Shown: positions 12,780-24,104, counted from the first letter of the stretch. The stretch: 64,000 nucleotides of DNA from Lichtheimia corymbifera B2541 (GCA_000697475.1 JNEU01000511.1:1-64000); one strand, 5' to 3'. Translations and numbers: made by a program. The notes: generated by a model not told the origin, from the sequence alone.

Positions 12780-14454
12780 ATGTACAATGACGACGAGCTT
12801 ATGGACATTGATGGTCCTGAATTTATTAGTGAAGTGAACAACCAAATCGCTGCTATTCGATCGACTGCGAGTACCGGTAATTTGGGTGGTGGTGGTGGCG
12901 CGTTGTGTGGGGTTTCCACAAGTGCCTATCGAGCTCATGGCATAAAAGCATCGAAACAGAACCATGCACCAAGCGAGTCGAGCAATGACGATTTGAGTGC
13001 CTATTACCACTATTATAAACACGGCATGCAAGGTTCACCTGGTAAGTGTGGAGTATGTGTGTGTCTGTGTATGCGCAGTCAGTACTCACATATATCGCGC
13101 GCGCACACACACCGGTGTGCTATCATAGTTGCACAGGATTACATGCCCGAACCTTTTATGCAGGTGGCCATCCTAGATACCAATTTTCTTATTTCCAATC
13201 TTGGTTATTTACGGACATTGACATCTCAAGCAGCCAAGTATCATGGAAGTCTTGTATTGGTGGTACCCTGGATCGTCGTCAAGGAGTTGGATGGATTGAA
13301 GGTAGGGAACAACAATGAGATCAAGTTGTTTTCATTGTACTCATATGGCAAACAGGGCATGAATCATCAACAAATTACACGTGGCGACTTGGGTGATCTT
13401 GCTCGTAAAGCGATGCGATTTATTGAAGGCGCTCTCCGTGAAAGAAGGCCATGGTTACGAGGTCAAAAGAGTTACGAGGTGTATGATGAAAATGCAAAGC
13501 TGGTAGGTAATGCGTGTGTATGTGGCTACTTGGCAACTGATGTTTAACATTTACATTCTCCAATAGTCAAAGGGCGATGATTCGATTCTTGATTGTTGTT
13601 TGTAAGTGTGCATGGGTTCCTGAAAAAGCGGTGGCGAGGTATTCATGATGGATGATGTATGCAGATTCTTTCACAACCGGATGGGCAAGCGAGTGACATT
13701 GTTGACCAATGATCGTAATCTGGCGATTCAAGCAATGATCCATGATGTGCGATCCTTATCAGCCGAGAACAAGGTGGATCTTGCTGATTTCACACAGTCA
13801 CTCTCAAAAGGTCAGGTGGCAGCTCCTCATGAGGTAAATACAACGAAATCGGCATGAATAATTATAGTCAACTCATGCTCTCTTTTTAGTCAATGGAATC
13901 CTTGGTATGGAAGGCTTTGATGATGTCTTACTTTTGAGTGATTAATTCATCCTTCTTTTTCTTTGTAGGGTATGGATGTGGATCCCGGACTTGCAGCAGG
14001 AGGAGCACCTCGCTATGTTGAACCCAACACCGGCCATTATCTTGTTTCTGGTGGACCTGTGATAGATGAGGATGTGGATATGGACATGGTGGATGATGTG
14101 GAACCGGCACCAGCACCCGCGGTATCGTCGTACAACAATAGCAGCAACAGTAACAGCAGGAACTCGACCACAAACGACAGCATCTACGCCTCACGTTATG
14201 CACATGATTATGGACCCGTCAATTATGTAGGAAAAAAGCAACAATACCACCTTTCACGTTACAGCAATGACTCTTTGACTTCAACACCTCTTCCACGAGA
14301 TAAATATGGAGAAGAACTCAAACCGCCATCATCAAGTGCAGGTCGTCTTGAAGAACAGCGACGTAACAAGCAACAACAACAACCTCAGCAATATAATCAT
14401 GCAAGGCATTCCAGGGATGGTACAATCTGGTCATCAGCTTATGCACCTCGATGA
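12780..14454 (+). CDS. PIN-domain endoribonuclease, SWT1-like
   Basis: Seven exons: 12780-13041, 13129-13301, 13356-13502, 13567-13601, 13665-13833, 13890-13904, 13969-14454; 428 residues. The PIN nuclease fold spans about 100-235, with the acidic metal-binding residues in VAILDTNFLIS, VPWIVVKELDGLK, KGDDSILDCCL and TLLTNDRNL. This arrangement, with the long linker carrying LARKAMRFIEGAL, matches SWT1, a nuclear endoribonuclease that removes defective mRNPs at the nuclear pore together with TREX. The C-terminal 160 residues are low-complexity (Asn/Ser/Gln-rich). The 15-base exon 13890-13904 keeps the frame but is weakly supported; skipping it is also in frame. An AATAAA lies at about 14621. 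Another PIN protein of the same class is possible. Confidence 0.82.
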
Positions 14455-14671
14455 ATGACAAGGATCAACAATCAATCCACCTCGTGTTAGCGTAGTCGTA
14501 GTCGTAGTAGTAGTAGTTGGTAGTATACCCCACACCCACACATACACAGTTCTCTCCTTTCCTCCTTCTTGTATGTATATGCACTGTCGTTCATTTGTGG
14601 TTCACCTTCTTTAGTTGGAAATAAACCTCTCCTTTTTTTTTTTCTTTTACTAGTACACACAAAGGACAATT

Positions 14672-15928
14672 TTATTCTTGGGCAATAAAGAATGGAGTTG
14701 TTGCGGTGGTGGTGGTGGTGGTGTTGGTGGTGGTGTTGCTACAAGAAACAGGAAGCATTTGCTGCAATGTCCAATCATCTACGATGCTTGTTGTTGTACC
14801 ACCATTTTCTGCTAGGAGTGGATAAATGCATGCGTATGGATCATTATGATTATAATTATTACTATTGCTGCTGCTGTTACTGCTGATGGTACTAATGCTG
14901 CTATCGCTGCTGTCATCTTGTTGTTGCACGACACCACCGGTAGTAGTAGTATTAAATCGAACCAAATGACCAATGGCGTAAAAAAGAGCAAAAAGATCCT
15001 GCTTGAGTTGCTCAGAAGCGCCCTTGAGGGTGTGTCTCAGACACTGGGAAGCTTGTTGTCCTTCACTAAAATCACTGCATTGCACCCAACGTTGGGGTTG
15101 TTTTCCGTCTTGTTCCGCCGTTGTCATCATGTAAAACAGAGGTGGCTCTGTGAGATCCAAATGGACTTGCTCGCCATCTTGGGTAATACCAGCAACAGTA
15201 TTAAGAGGAATATGTATCTTGAATTGAAGCCCATTGTCATAAATATGCCATGCAAACACGTCTTGTGCAAATGTCAACATAAGGTCAGTGACATTTAGAG
15301 CCAGTCGCTGCCAAGTACCGATGGTCAATGTGGTTGCACTTAGGATATACAAGTTTTCCATTAAAGCTGCAGTAGTAGGAGAAGAGGGCTGTTGTGGGAG
15401 GATCATCATGTTGTTGGTAGTAGTAGGTTGTATGGCTGGTGGTGGCATGCTCATGGGTCGCATCATTGAAGAAGGATGATGGTGATTGACCATCATCATA
15501 TCACTTGTTGGTATTGCTGGATGAGTCAATGTAAAGGGTTGATGGAAAAGTGTGCTATCCACACTTTGAGCTCTCCAAAACATATTGGCTCGTTGCTGCT
15601 GTTGCTGTTGTGCACGCTTTTGCATATGTTTCACCTTGGCTCGCCTGTTTTGGAACCAGATTTGGATCGAACGCTCACTCATCTTTAGCCTCTCAGAAAG
15701 CTGCTTCCGTAACTTGGCATTAGGGCTCACAGTAACAGCAAATGTATTCTCCAATACAGCCAATTGCTCCGCTGTAGCACGTGTCCGTTTTCGATGCTTG
15801 GGTTTCTCAGTTGTCGAGGATGATGTTACTGCATTATCATTGTTGTTGGTAATATTAGTAGTGTTGGGAATATTTTGTGGACCAGTAAAAGTAGCAGGAT
15901 GATGATGTTGAGCTAAGAGTGATGACAT
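14672..15928 (-). CDS. Homeodomain transcription factor with conserved C-terminal domain
   Basis: Single exon, 418 residues, ATG at 15928; an in-frame upstream extension exists but lacks coding character. The homeodomain is at about 45-103: HRKRTRATAEQL, the linker LENTFAVTVSPNAKLR and the recognition helix IQIWFQNRRAKVK with the WFQN..R signature. A poly-Gln run follows. A second conserved region at about 190-330 reads LTIGTWQRL, FAWHIYDNGLQFKIHIP and PPLFYM, a domain I associate with fungal homeodomain proteins of the S. pombe Phx1 group. The rest is low-complexity (poly-Thr, poly-Ser, Asn). It should bind DNA in the nucleus; its targets are unknown. The gene ends 217 bases from the SWT1-like stop (convergent). 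Confidence 0.87.
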   Translation of the reverse strand: MSSLLAQHHHPATFTGPQNIPNTTNITNNNDNAVTSSSTTEKPKHRKRTRATAEQLAVLENTFAVTVSPNAKLRKQLSERLKMSERSIQIWFQNRRAKVKHMQKRAQQQQQQRANMFWRAQSVDSTLFHQPFTLTHPAIPTSDMMMVNHHHPSSMMRPMSMPPPAIQPTTTNNMMILPQQPSSPTTAALMENLYILSATTLTIGTWQRLALNVTDLMLTFAQDVFAWHIYDNGLQFKIHIPLNTVAGITQDGEQVHLDLTEPPLFYMMTTAEQDGKQPQRWVQCSDFSEGQQASQCLRHTLKGASEQLKQDLFALFYAIGHLVRFNTTTTGGVVQQQDDSSDSSISTISSNSSSNSNNYNHNDPYACIYPLLAENGGTTTSIVDDWTLQQMLPVSCSNTTTNTTTTTTATTPFFIAQE

Positions 15929-16971
15929 GTGTGTAAAAGAATGAATGTGTGTGGTGTGAAAGAAAAAAGTGAGTTGTGTATCGGATCGGAAAACTAGATG
16001 CTTCGATCCCTTTTTAAAGACGCGGTTTATGTACCAGAGGGAGCAGTAAGGGCGGAAGGGAGAAAGAATCCAAAGAAAGCGAGTGATCTTCACCACCCAA
16101 ACAAAAAGAGCGATAGAGTGTGTGAGTGAGAGTGAGCAGGGGGGTGACGGTTATGGAATCGGGAGTGAGGGGGTGAGACAGAGAGAGAAAGAAAGAGGAT
16201 GTCTCTCTCTTGTTGAGGTGGTGAGGTAGGTACATGATAGGTCTACGTATGTAGGTGGATGAACAATAGGGAAAAAGGAACGGCGGCTTGTGCGTGAAAC
16301 GAGATGCAAAAACATATGGACTTACATACCAGGAGACGTAGGTGTCTCGTTATTGCGCCTTTTCATTCTCTTTTTTTCAAAAATGATGGCTCACTTTGAT
16401 ATTATTGTCTACTTGATCCTGTGACAATGTAGTATCACCTGGACGATATTTTAGATGCGCGCGCCATGTAGGTTAACAAGTAAGGGACAAGTGTGTCTAT
16501 ATTTGATTCAAAACAAACACCATCAGCATCATCAGCAGCAAAGATCATCCCTTGTCAAAAAGAAGAACTTGTCTATTTTTGTCGGATCAAAGGGGGTACG
16601 AACGGCTCCTTACCCGAGATGATCAAAGAGGAAGGGGTTATGTTTGAGCCTCATCTTCGAGGGAGGGCAAATGAGAAGCATGGGCCCTGTCAAATGGTCA
16701 AAGAGCTCGTTGGTAATGTCCTTAAAAAGAAAGTGTTCAAAATGGAACTTTATGCAAGATCATGATGCCGTTTGACGGATTGGCGAATAGGAGACTCATG
16801 TTCGGCAGATTCAAGGGAGGTGAAGAAGGGATGATGATGATGATGACTTGGATTTGCCTTGGCCACACACACACATGCACACAGACAAATCGGCACAATT
16901 GACTGAAACAAAAAAGATGGCGCGTGCTTATTATCCATAGATGATGTATTATCCTTTTTTTTTCCAACTTT
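15929..16971. other. Intergenic region, homeodomain gene promoter
   Basis: About 1 kb between two minus-strand genes. On the minus strand it holds a CT-rich leader (16110-16210, GA-rich on plus) before the homeodomain ATG. No convincing ORF or RNA gene. Confidence 0.45.
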
Positions 16972-18813
16972 CTAGCTAAGCAGCTTGATAAACAAATTCT
17001 GACAAGCATTCGACATGTCGTGAGCCAGCTTTTTGAATTCATGCTTGAGCTTGCCGAATAACAATTTCCATTCGATTGATGAAGCACGTCTTCGTACTGC
17101 TGATAATGCTGTTCTTGGGGTACATTCAGGTGCAACATGGCGTTGATACACTGGCTGACATGTTTCCATTGACAAGACGGGATAATTTGCCACCATGCGT
17201 TCTAGCCTGGTTGTTTCATCTTGTTGGTATCTCCAAACAATGTGCACTGGGATATCACCGGTGTTGTGGATAAGGCATGGTGATGGTACATCGACCACGT
17301 ACTTGTACTGTGTCCCCGGTTCATAGGTCATGGGAAACTCCTTTTCAGCAAGATGATCCGTTTCCAGAACGACCACCAATGTTTGCTCCTTCCAAGCATC
17401 ATGCTTTCTTTCTGGATCCACTTCCAGCACAAATAATTGTCGTAGCGTTTCTTCATCCACCACATCCCACATTGGATTCAATCGTATCTGCACAGCCTCT
17501 TTGGATAAATCCATAGCATTGGTGGTCCTTTGCGTCCATGATGTTGTGAATCCTGTGCCGACAAGTAAGAGTAAGATGCCCACAATAGTAGCTGCTGCCA
17601 ATGCTCCTCCAGTAGATGAAAATGGTAAAGATCGTCGTTGTTGTTTCTGTAACCAATACAACCACCACCAACGATGATGATGATCATCACCTCCTTTTTG
17701 ATTGTCATGTTCTGTACGCCACCGTTGTAAGATGACAGCCACTTGATCTCGATGTATGGTTGCAAATTGATCGACTGTCAATATCAAATCATTGTTGCGG
17801 GAAGAAGGAGGAGTCGATGATGATGGTGAAGTGATCTTGGTGGAGGATGCGAAATGTGGATATTCTTCAGGATTGACGCCTGTCAACTTCAAATCGATTG
17901 TTTGTATCTGGTGATGAGCAAGTTTGTTGGATAACTTTTGTCCAAGGGTGGCAATGGAATCATTCGCTGCTGGCACAGGTGATCGATGGCGACGTTGATG
18001 ATGATGATAACCGGTTGCCGAATGAGGTCGTTCCCCTCCTCCGGGGATTGAGGAATACACCAAAAGGGGCCAAATAGGCATGCGTCCACTCAATTGTTCA
18101 AGGATTGCCATATTCCTGTCATCGGGTTGTTTACGATTGTAATAAAAGTAGACCACCAAGTCCACATCATGTGTATTGGCATAGTTCATCAAACATCGTT
18201 CGTATTGGTCGTCGTCATGGTTGTCGGTAAAATCGGCTTCAATCACATGCAGGCCATTGTCCTCGTATGTTTCAATGGGGCTTGTATCAAATGCATCCAA
18301 AAATACAACGTTGTGTGTCTTTTCCCGAAAATCGGTCGTACCAGGGTCATTGCTGCTGCTGCGTGGTAATAAAGATGCAATCACTTCAGAGAGTTTGCGC
18401 AGCACAAGCGTCTTTGATCGATTAATGTTGCCAATGCTTTCAGTATTGCCCATGAAAAGTACACGAAAACACACGGGTCGAGTCTGCGTCTGCAAGAATG
18501 TTGCTGGTAAGGTGGAGGTGCCATACAAGTTGCTGCTGCTGGTATCAGCATAATCGCTGTAATACTCGGATGCATTATTGGATGATAGGAGGAAGGATCG
18601 TTCTGTTGTGGGCTGCTGTTGTTGCTGATGGTCATCATCGATCATTTCAAAGTCGTCAATGATTGTATCAACCTTGCTCGTGGGTACTTGTTGCCACATC
18701 ACGGCTATGTATGATAAGGATCAAGTCAATAGCTTCATACGCAAACACCAAGTATATACGCCTGTACCTTGTGCCATGTTGTCCGAGGAACCACTGCTTT
18801 GATTTGAATCCAT
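16972..18813 (-). CDS. Single-pass membrane protein of unknown function
   Basis: Two exons: 18768-18813 and 16972-18704; 592 residues. The first exon gives MDSNQSSGSSDNMAQ and is chosen because its donor (G|GTACAG) and the acceptor before VMWQQVP keep the frame. I do not recognise the family. Visible: a Gln/Ser/acidic N-terminus; residues 95-290 with alternating hydrophobic strands (FRVLFMGN, NVVFLDAF, LHVIEADF, DLVVYFYYN, WPLLVYSS, IQTIDLKL), which suggests an alpha/beta Rossmann- or P-loop-like fold but without an intact Walker A; a basic His/Trp/Arg stretch; one transmembrane helix at about 382-402 (ALAAATIVGILLLLVGTGF); and a C-terminal region of about 190 residues with four cysteines. 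With no signal peptide, the N-domain is probably cytosolic and the tail lumenal or extracellular. Orthology unknown. Confidence 0.75.
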
Positions 18814-19307
18814 AATGACGATAGAGTCTAGACGAATAAAGAGAGTGAATAAAGTGTGTGTATAATAAGAACACATGAAGCATATATACCTCTTCTGCTT
18901 TGTCAGGGAATGGGCGAGTGGTTGGTTGGATACACGTGTATGCGATGGACTGAACGATGGGGATCATTCCAGAGTTGGGAAACCACATGTATAAACCCGG
19001 CATTGCTTACCTGAATTACAATGGACCAAGAGGACAAAGTTCAAGACAAGACCAAGCCGTTTGTTAACAAAGAGAGAAAGGGGATGGTGGGTGTGTAAAA
19101 AGAAGAAGGATATTAATTCATGCGGTCCGGTCACTTGAACCTTGCCACACCATGCTTTACTTTCCCGCTGCATAATCATCATCCTGTTTCATACCAGCAG
19201 AGTACTACATAACCAAACAACTGATCTCTATTCATCATTCATGGAGAAAATAGGATAAAGATGATGCCATTCTTTATGGTATATTTGATATATACAGCTA
19301 ACTCCAA
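18814..19307. other. Intergenic region upstream of the membrane-protein gene
   Basis: About 490 bases with the membrane-protein promoter and the V-ATPase subunit c 3' UTR (both genes minus). No ORF or RNA gene supported. Confidence 0.45.
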
Positions 19308-20163
19308 TTAGCATACAGTATTGTCGGCTTTGGCATTGAGGATAAGGGCGACAATCAAGCCATATAGACCCAAGACTTCAGCGAAAATCAGAATAAGCAC
19401 CATAGCCACAAAGAGACGCGTTTCACGTGCATAGCCTCGAACACACTACATTTCATCATTAGAATACATTTACATGAATCTCTCTGTCTTTACTTACATA
19501 GTCGCCTACAATGCCGATAGCGTAACCTGCTGACAAGCCGCCAATACCAACAGAGAGACCTGCGGCAAGAGCAACGAAACCACTAGTACAGAGTCAGTAA
19601 GACGATGATATGCATAATAGCTTCCAAATCGACTTACGAGAATAGCGAATAGCCCGAAGTAGGTGACACTAATCCATCATTCATTCATCAGCATCCCAAT
19701 CTTTTGAAACACACACGCACACTTTTTACATACTTTGACCAACCAACAAGACAGCCACCACCAAGCCGTACACAGCGACGATACCACTCATGACAACTGG
19801 AATAAGCGACTATAATAATAATGTATACGTATAAGTAAGTGGTCGAGGGTGCTGTAATGTATGTATATACCTTCATGACGAGCTCAGGTTTGAAAGGACC
19901 GATACCAGCGATACCAATACCGGCCTTGGAAGTACCGTATGCAGCTCCCAAAGCTATGAATAAACGCATTGAGTATAAAGTCGATACAATGGAACCTGAC
20001 ATGGAATACACGTACAGCTGAATGCCATCTAGTAGTGTCGCGTGAAGAGATGGGGCAAGTTAGTTCAAAGTCATCCGAAATTAAAAAGTAGACATACTGC
20101 AGCAAAGACTCCCGCAAAGCCAAAGAATGGAGCGTATGTTGGACAATAATGCACGGGATCCAT
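19308..20163 (-). CDS. VMA3: V-type ATPase proteolipid subunit c
   Basis: Seven exons (high to low): 20098-20163, 20016-20028, 19871-19953, 19734-19809, 19638-19668, 19498-19582, 19308-19445; 163 residues, close to yeast Vma3 (160). The rotor subunit c carries protons through the membrane sector of the vacuolar ATPase. Four transmembrane helices can be read: [18 protein letters not shown] with [18 protein letters not shown], then [37 protein letters not shown] and the last helix [20 protein letters not shown], whose Glu is the essential proton carrier. Exon 2 is only 13 bases yet is needed for FAAMAFSSLG. The helix pattern is that of subunit c rather than the longer c''. The related c' (Vma11) is the remaining alternative. 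Divergent from RRP41. Confidence 0.93.
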
Positions 20164-20685
20164 CGAGGTAAAGAGGGGGTAGTAGTAGTAGTGGTTGTAG
20201 TGGAAAACAAGAAACAAGGAAGAATGCGTATAAAGGGCGCAATCTCAAACGCCTGTTCGGAGTCGTCTTATCCTGAAACGTAGCAGCAGCAGCAGTAGTG
20301 GTTATTGCCATGGCAACAACAATAAACATCATCTATTCTTCTCCAATCTATGTATCATAGTGAATTGTTTATAAAGTGTCTTGTCGTTCATTGCACCCAT
20401 GCATATGGTATCATTGCTACTAGCAACAAGGTCGACCCTACAACATCACGCGTGCGTCGAATCTTTGAAAATGTCTGGTTTATAGCACTCGAATTACATG
20501 AAGGATAGGCTGATGATATTGAATTTAAATGTTATATGAATGCTTTATTGCCATATCTTTTAAGTCTGGGAGGAACATGATGATGGGGAGGGAAAATCGT
20601 GTCAATGCCTGCTGTTTGCTGAATTCACAGCCAACTCGATCACCGATTTTTTTGATAGGAGCGACACAGGTTTAGCCAGAACACA
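20164..20685. other. Divergent promoter, VMA3 / RRP41
   Basis: About 520 bases between two divergent housekeeping starts, so both promoters must lie here. CT-rich tracts precede each start. I see no clear shared element. Confidence 0.5.
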
Positions 20686-21782
20686 ATGGTAAGCAGATCT
20701 CTCTTTGCATTGGAAAAAGGAACCCATGACTCACATGAAAGTTGCTAGTCTCGTCTTGAATTGATCACACCTGAAGGTATTTATATTACTGAACGCATGC
20801 CTTACTACAAGGAAAAAGACAGCTGATCGATCGTCTCAGGTCTACGCATCGATGGTCGTCGTGCCAACGAGTTGAGGAGGATCACAGCAAAGACATCTGT
20901 ATTCAGTCAATCCGATGGATCAGCATATATCGAACAAGGCAATACCAAATGTTTAGCAGCAGTGTACGGTCCTCGTGAAGTAAGTTTGAAAAATGATGTC
21001 TATGGGATGATGATATTGACACGACGTTGTAGGCACGTTACCGACAACAAATGCTTTCTGATCGAGCCCTCCTGAATGTGGAATTCAATATCGCTCCCTT
21101 CAGTTTCAGTGAACGAAAAAAACGATCCAAGAATGACAAGTAAGCAGAGACAACGGCAAGGCTTATCCATATCGCGTTGACTTATAGATGATGATGATTA
21201 GACGATCCCTTGAGATGGCCAGCTTTATTCGTCAAACGTTTGAACCAGTGATCCTTACTTCTCAATTTCCACGATCTCAAATTGATATCTATTTGCAAAT
21301 CTTTCAACATGATGGTGGCGTGCTTCAAAGCTGTATTAATGCAGCTACCATGGCATTGATTGATGCGGGTATTCCCATGACGGACTATGTGTGTGCATGT
21401 TCGGCTGGATCAATAGACAAGGTGCCAGTGCTTGGTAAGTGATATTGTCGTCCCATGGTTGAAAAGTAATGTAAACTTATCTTGGATATTAGATCTCAAT
21501 AATCTCGAAGAATCTTCGGATGCTCCAGAATTGACGGTGGCCATTTTACCCCGGAGTGGCAAGGTCAACTTGGTCGAGGTAGGATGATGATGATGATGAT
21601 CAAGATTGGGATGGATGACAACTAAACATGTGGTATTGGTTTAGATGGAATCGCGTCTCCACATTGATAGTTTACAAGGTGTTATGGAATTAGCAACACA
21701 AGGATGTATGCAAGTACACAAGGTGCTTAATGGTGTGATCAAAGAGAATACACAGTATTTAATGGATAGACTTAATGCGTAA
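20686..21782 (+). CDS. RRP41: Exosome core subunit Rrp41 (RNase PH fold)
   Basis: Seven exons: 20686-20688, 20749-20776, 20840-20979, 21033-21139, 21202-21434, 21493-21578, 21645-21782; 244 residues (yeast Rrp41/Ski6 has 246). The first coding exon is only the ATG; the protein continues SRLELITPEGLRIDGRRANE, the hallmark start of Rrp41. The RNase PH fold follows: GSAYIEQGNTK, VYGPRE, RSLEMASFIRQTFE, QIDIYLQIFQHDGG and INAATMALIDAGIPM. Rrp41 pairs with Rrp45 in the six-subunit ring of the exosome, which threads RNA to Rrp44 for 3'-to-5' decay and processing in nucleus and cytoplasm; the eukaryotic ring is catalytically inactive. The acceptor at 21201 is the second AG after the branch region; using the first (21187) would give a stop at once. 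Confidence 0.93.
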
Positions 21783-21940
21783 ACCATTCGCCACTCTCTA
21801 TATATAAAATGATCTTTTTTTCTTTTCCTGCATTATGCACATACACACACGCACACATGAGCTTGGCTGTCTTTATATGGATTTTGGGAGGAGGGAGATT
21901 CACTCTCGCGCGCACTTTTTTCCTGCAAACCCCACTCGTT

Positions 21941-24104
21941 ATGACAAAGAACTACAAATGCGTCCTTGCACCCCATCACAACATTCCACAACCTATATTA
22001 TCCATATTGGTGGGAAGGATACCCAAGGTGTCAACCGTCATTCAAGATGTCAGTGAACAGACTACAGCAGACGAATCCAAACTTGACGATGACAATAAAG
22101 ATGATCAAGGCAGGGTAAAACCCCCTCCCACTCTCTCTCCTTTTAATATCTTTCTTTGAGTATTGTGTGCATTAACATGCTTATTTAGATGATTCATGGG
22201 ATAAGGACTGGGGTTGGAGCATAGACGAGGTGGGTCAAAAGGGGGGGCAGGGGAGATGTCCTATGTATCCATACTCATCTCTTCTTTGCATAGGAACCAA
22301 AAGCATCGAACAATATCAACAACAGCATCAGCGATTTCACACATGCATTTGGACCCTTTACCGAAACATACATGGCATCAGCATCAGCGGGTGGGCGACA
22401 TATTGTCTTGGCGCACAAATCCAAGTTCGTAGTGGTGGAGCTGAATGAAGAGGAAGATGAATATTGTGCTCTTGGTCAAGGATCAGGATGTGAGCAAGAA
22501 GAGTAAGTTGACTAGGGGCTGGTTATTCATTATTTCATCTGACATGGATGATCATAGTGAAACTATTACTGCCATTCTTTGTTTACCGTTGTTTGTGCCA
22601 TCAATACGGAAAAAGTAAGTTTAGGGAGAGAGAGAGAGAACAATGACATGAGCTCATTATCATCATTCGTAGTCAAATGTTTGTGATGGCAGGATATAGC
22701 ACTGGATGGCTTCGTGTGTTTTCGGAGGTAAATGATCAATTACAAGGCACGCTGCATGATTTTTTAATACTGCTGCAGACAGGGACATTGTTGACAGCTC
22801 AACTCTTGGAACCGGCCCCCATCTTATCCATCAAAATGAGAACACCGCCACCTATCTACAAGACCGTTACACACACTTGCGATGATGAAGAAATCACCAT
22901 TTTGTTTGAAGGCAATCGCGTAGTCAGCATTGATGGTCAAAGTTTATGGATGGTGTTGCGCGTATGCGATGGACAAAGAGAAAGCGGTATAGGTCAGAAG
23001 ATGGAGTGGGTGACAAAAGCGGAGCATTATTATTCATATTGGGAAATAGATGCTTCACGTATGCAAACAGCATTCACCTACAAAAAGTACGAGTTGCAAA
23101 GGCAAGAACGAGTACGGGATGTTGTGAGTCTTGGTAAGTAGTCAATCTATTTTATATTGCACTATTTATTAAAATGTGAAACAGGCCCTTCTCCTCCTCG
23201 GTCGACCACTACAACAACCACGCTACTCGACCAATCGAATACTGTATCTACCAATCCTTTCCTCACAGCGGCAACCTCTCGCTATGTCGCTGTTGGTGAT
23301 GCACCCATGATATCCTACTATGCAACCACTGAATCCAGTCGACCGTTGATGTCTGCCGTTTCCATGGCAAGCTATGTAATGTCACGTGTAACCACGCCTG
23401 TATTTTCCTTTGCCAAATCATGGTGGTCTGGTAACAATGGATCGAACAACAACAACAACTCCCTCAGCACATCGAGCTCACCTTCACCGTATGTGCCATC
23501 CATGCATGCACCCCCCTCCCATATTGAACCCGCTACGCATATTCCATCGGTGTTGACTCTTAATGATCCTGAGCGACGTATCACCAGCATTTCGATGGGT
23601 CCCATTTCAGCAAGCTCACACCGAAGCACATTGGCTGCCACTTGCGACACGTTAGGAAGAGTGATTTTGTGGGACGTACCTTCTGGGGAAATGATACGGA
23701 TGTGGAAAGGATTACGTGATACCGTATGTGGATGGGTGGAAGTAGCAGAACCCGACGACGACCAGAACGATGAGGCTGCAGCAAATCCATTATCATCAGG
23801 ACAACGTACAAAGCCAGCTCGGATCTCCACATTTTTAGTGATTTATTCGGAACGTCGAGGCCTTTTGCTAGTGTTTCACATGCGTCATGGCACACGTGTC
23901 GGGATGTACCGAGTGGGTCAAGGATGGCGGCTTTTGCCTTGTGGAAGAGAACCGTTGGGTAGCAGTATGGTCAATGCGGATCGTCGAAGGACGGCTATGG
24001 AAAACGGCGAAGGCGAATGTGGATGTCTTGCAAAGTGTCTTTTAATCGGCCCTAATGGCGAAGTACGTAGCATCCAGATTATTACACAAGAAGCGAAAAA
24101 GTAA
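21941..24104 (+). CDS. RAB3GAP2 N-terminal domain protein (Rab3GAP regulatory subunit-like)
   Basis: Proposed exons: 21941-22109, 22189-22229, 22294-22502, 22558-22614, 22673-22727, 22779-23133, 23185-24104; about 601 residues. The body matches the RAB3GAP2 N-terminal beta-propeller-like region: SWDKDWGWSIDE, ITAILCLPLFVP, VMAGYSTGWLRVFSE, TAQLLEPAPILSIKM, VSIDGQSLWMVLRVC, YVAVGDAPMISYYA, ITSISMGP, LGRVILWDVPSGEMIRMWKG, FLVIYSERRGLLLVFHM and RVGMYRVGQGWRLLPCG. In animals the RAB3GAP1/2 complex is the GEF for Rab18 and a Rab3 GAP, acting at ER, lipid droplets and autophagosomes. The protein stops after this domain and lacks the long C-terminal part of the human 1,393-residue protein. The first intron only works with a GC donor (AAG|GCAGGG), so the N-terminus is less certain than the rest. 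Confidence 0.8.

Noticed and set aside
15929..16096. 56-codon N-terminal extension of the homeodomain protein
   Set aside because: Low-complexity Phe/Arg/His leader with no conserved features; the ATG at 15928 fits better.
21188..21201. First possible acceptor (CTTATAG) before RRP41 exon 5
   Set aside because: Using it gives AAA TGA, an immediate stop. The next AG, 14 bases downstream, restores the Rrp41 sequence KRSLEMASF.
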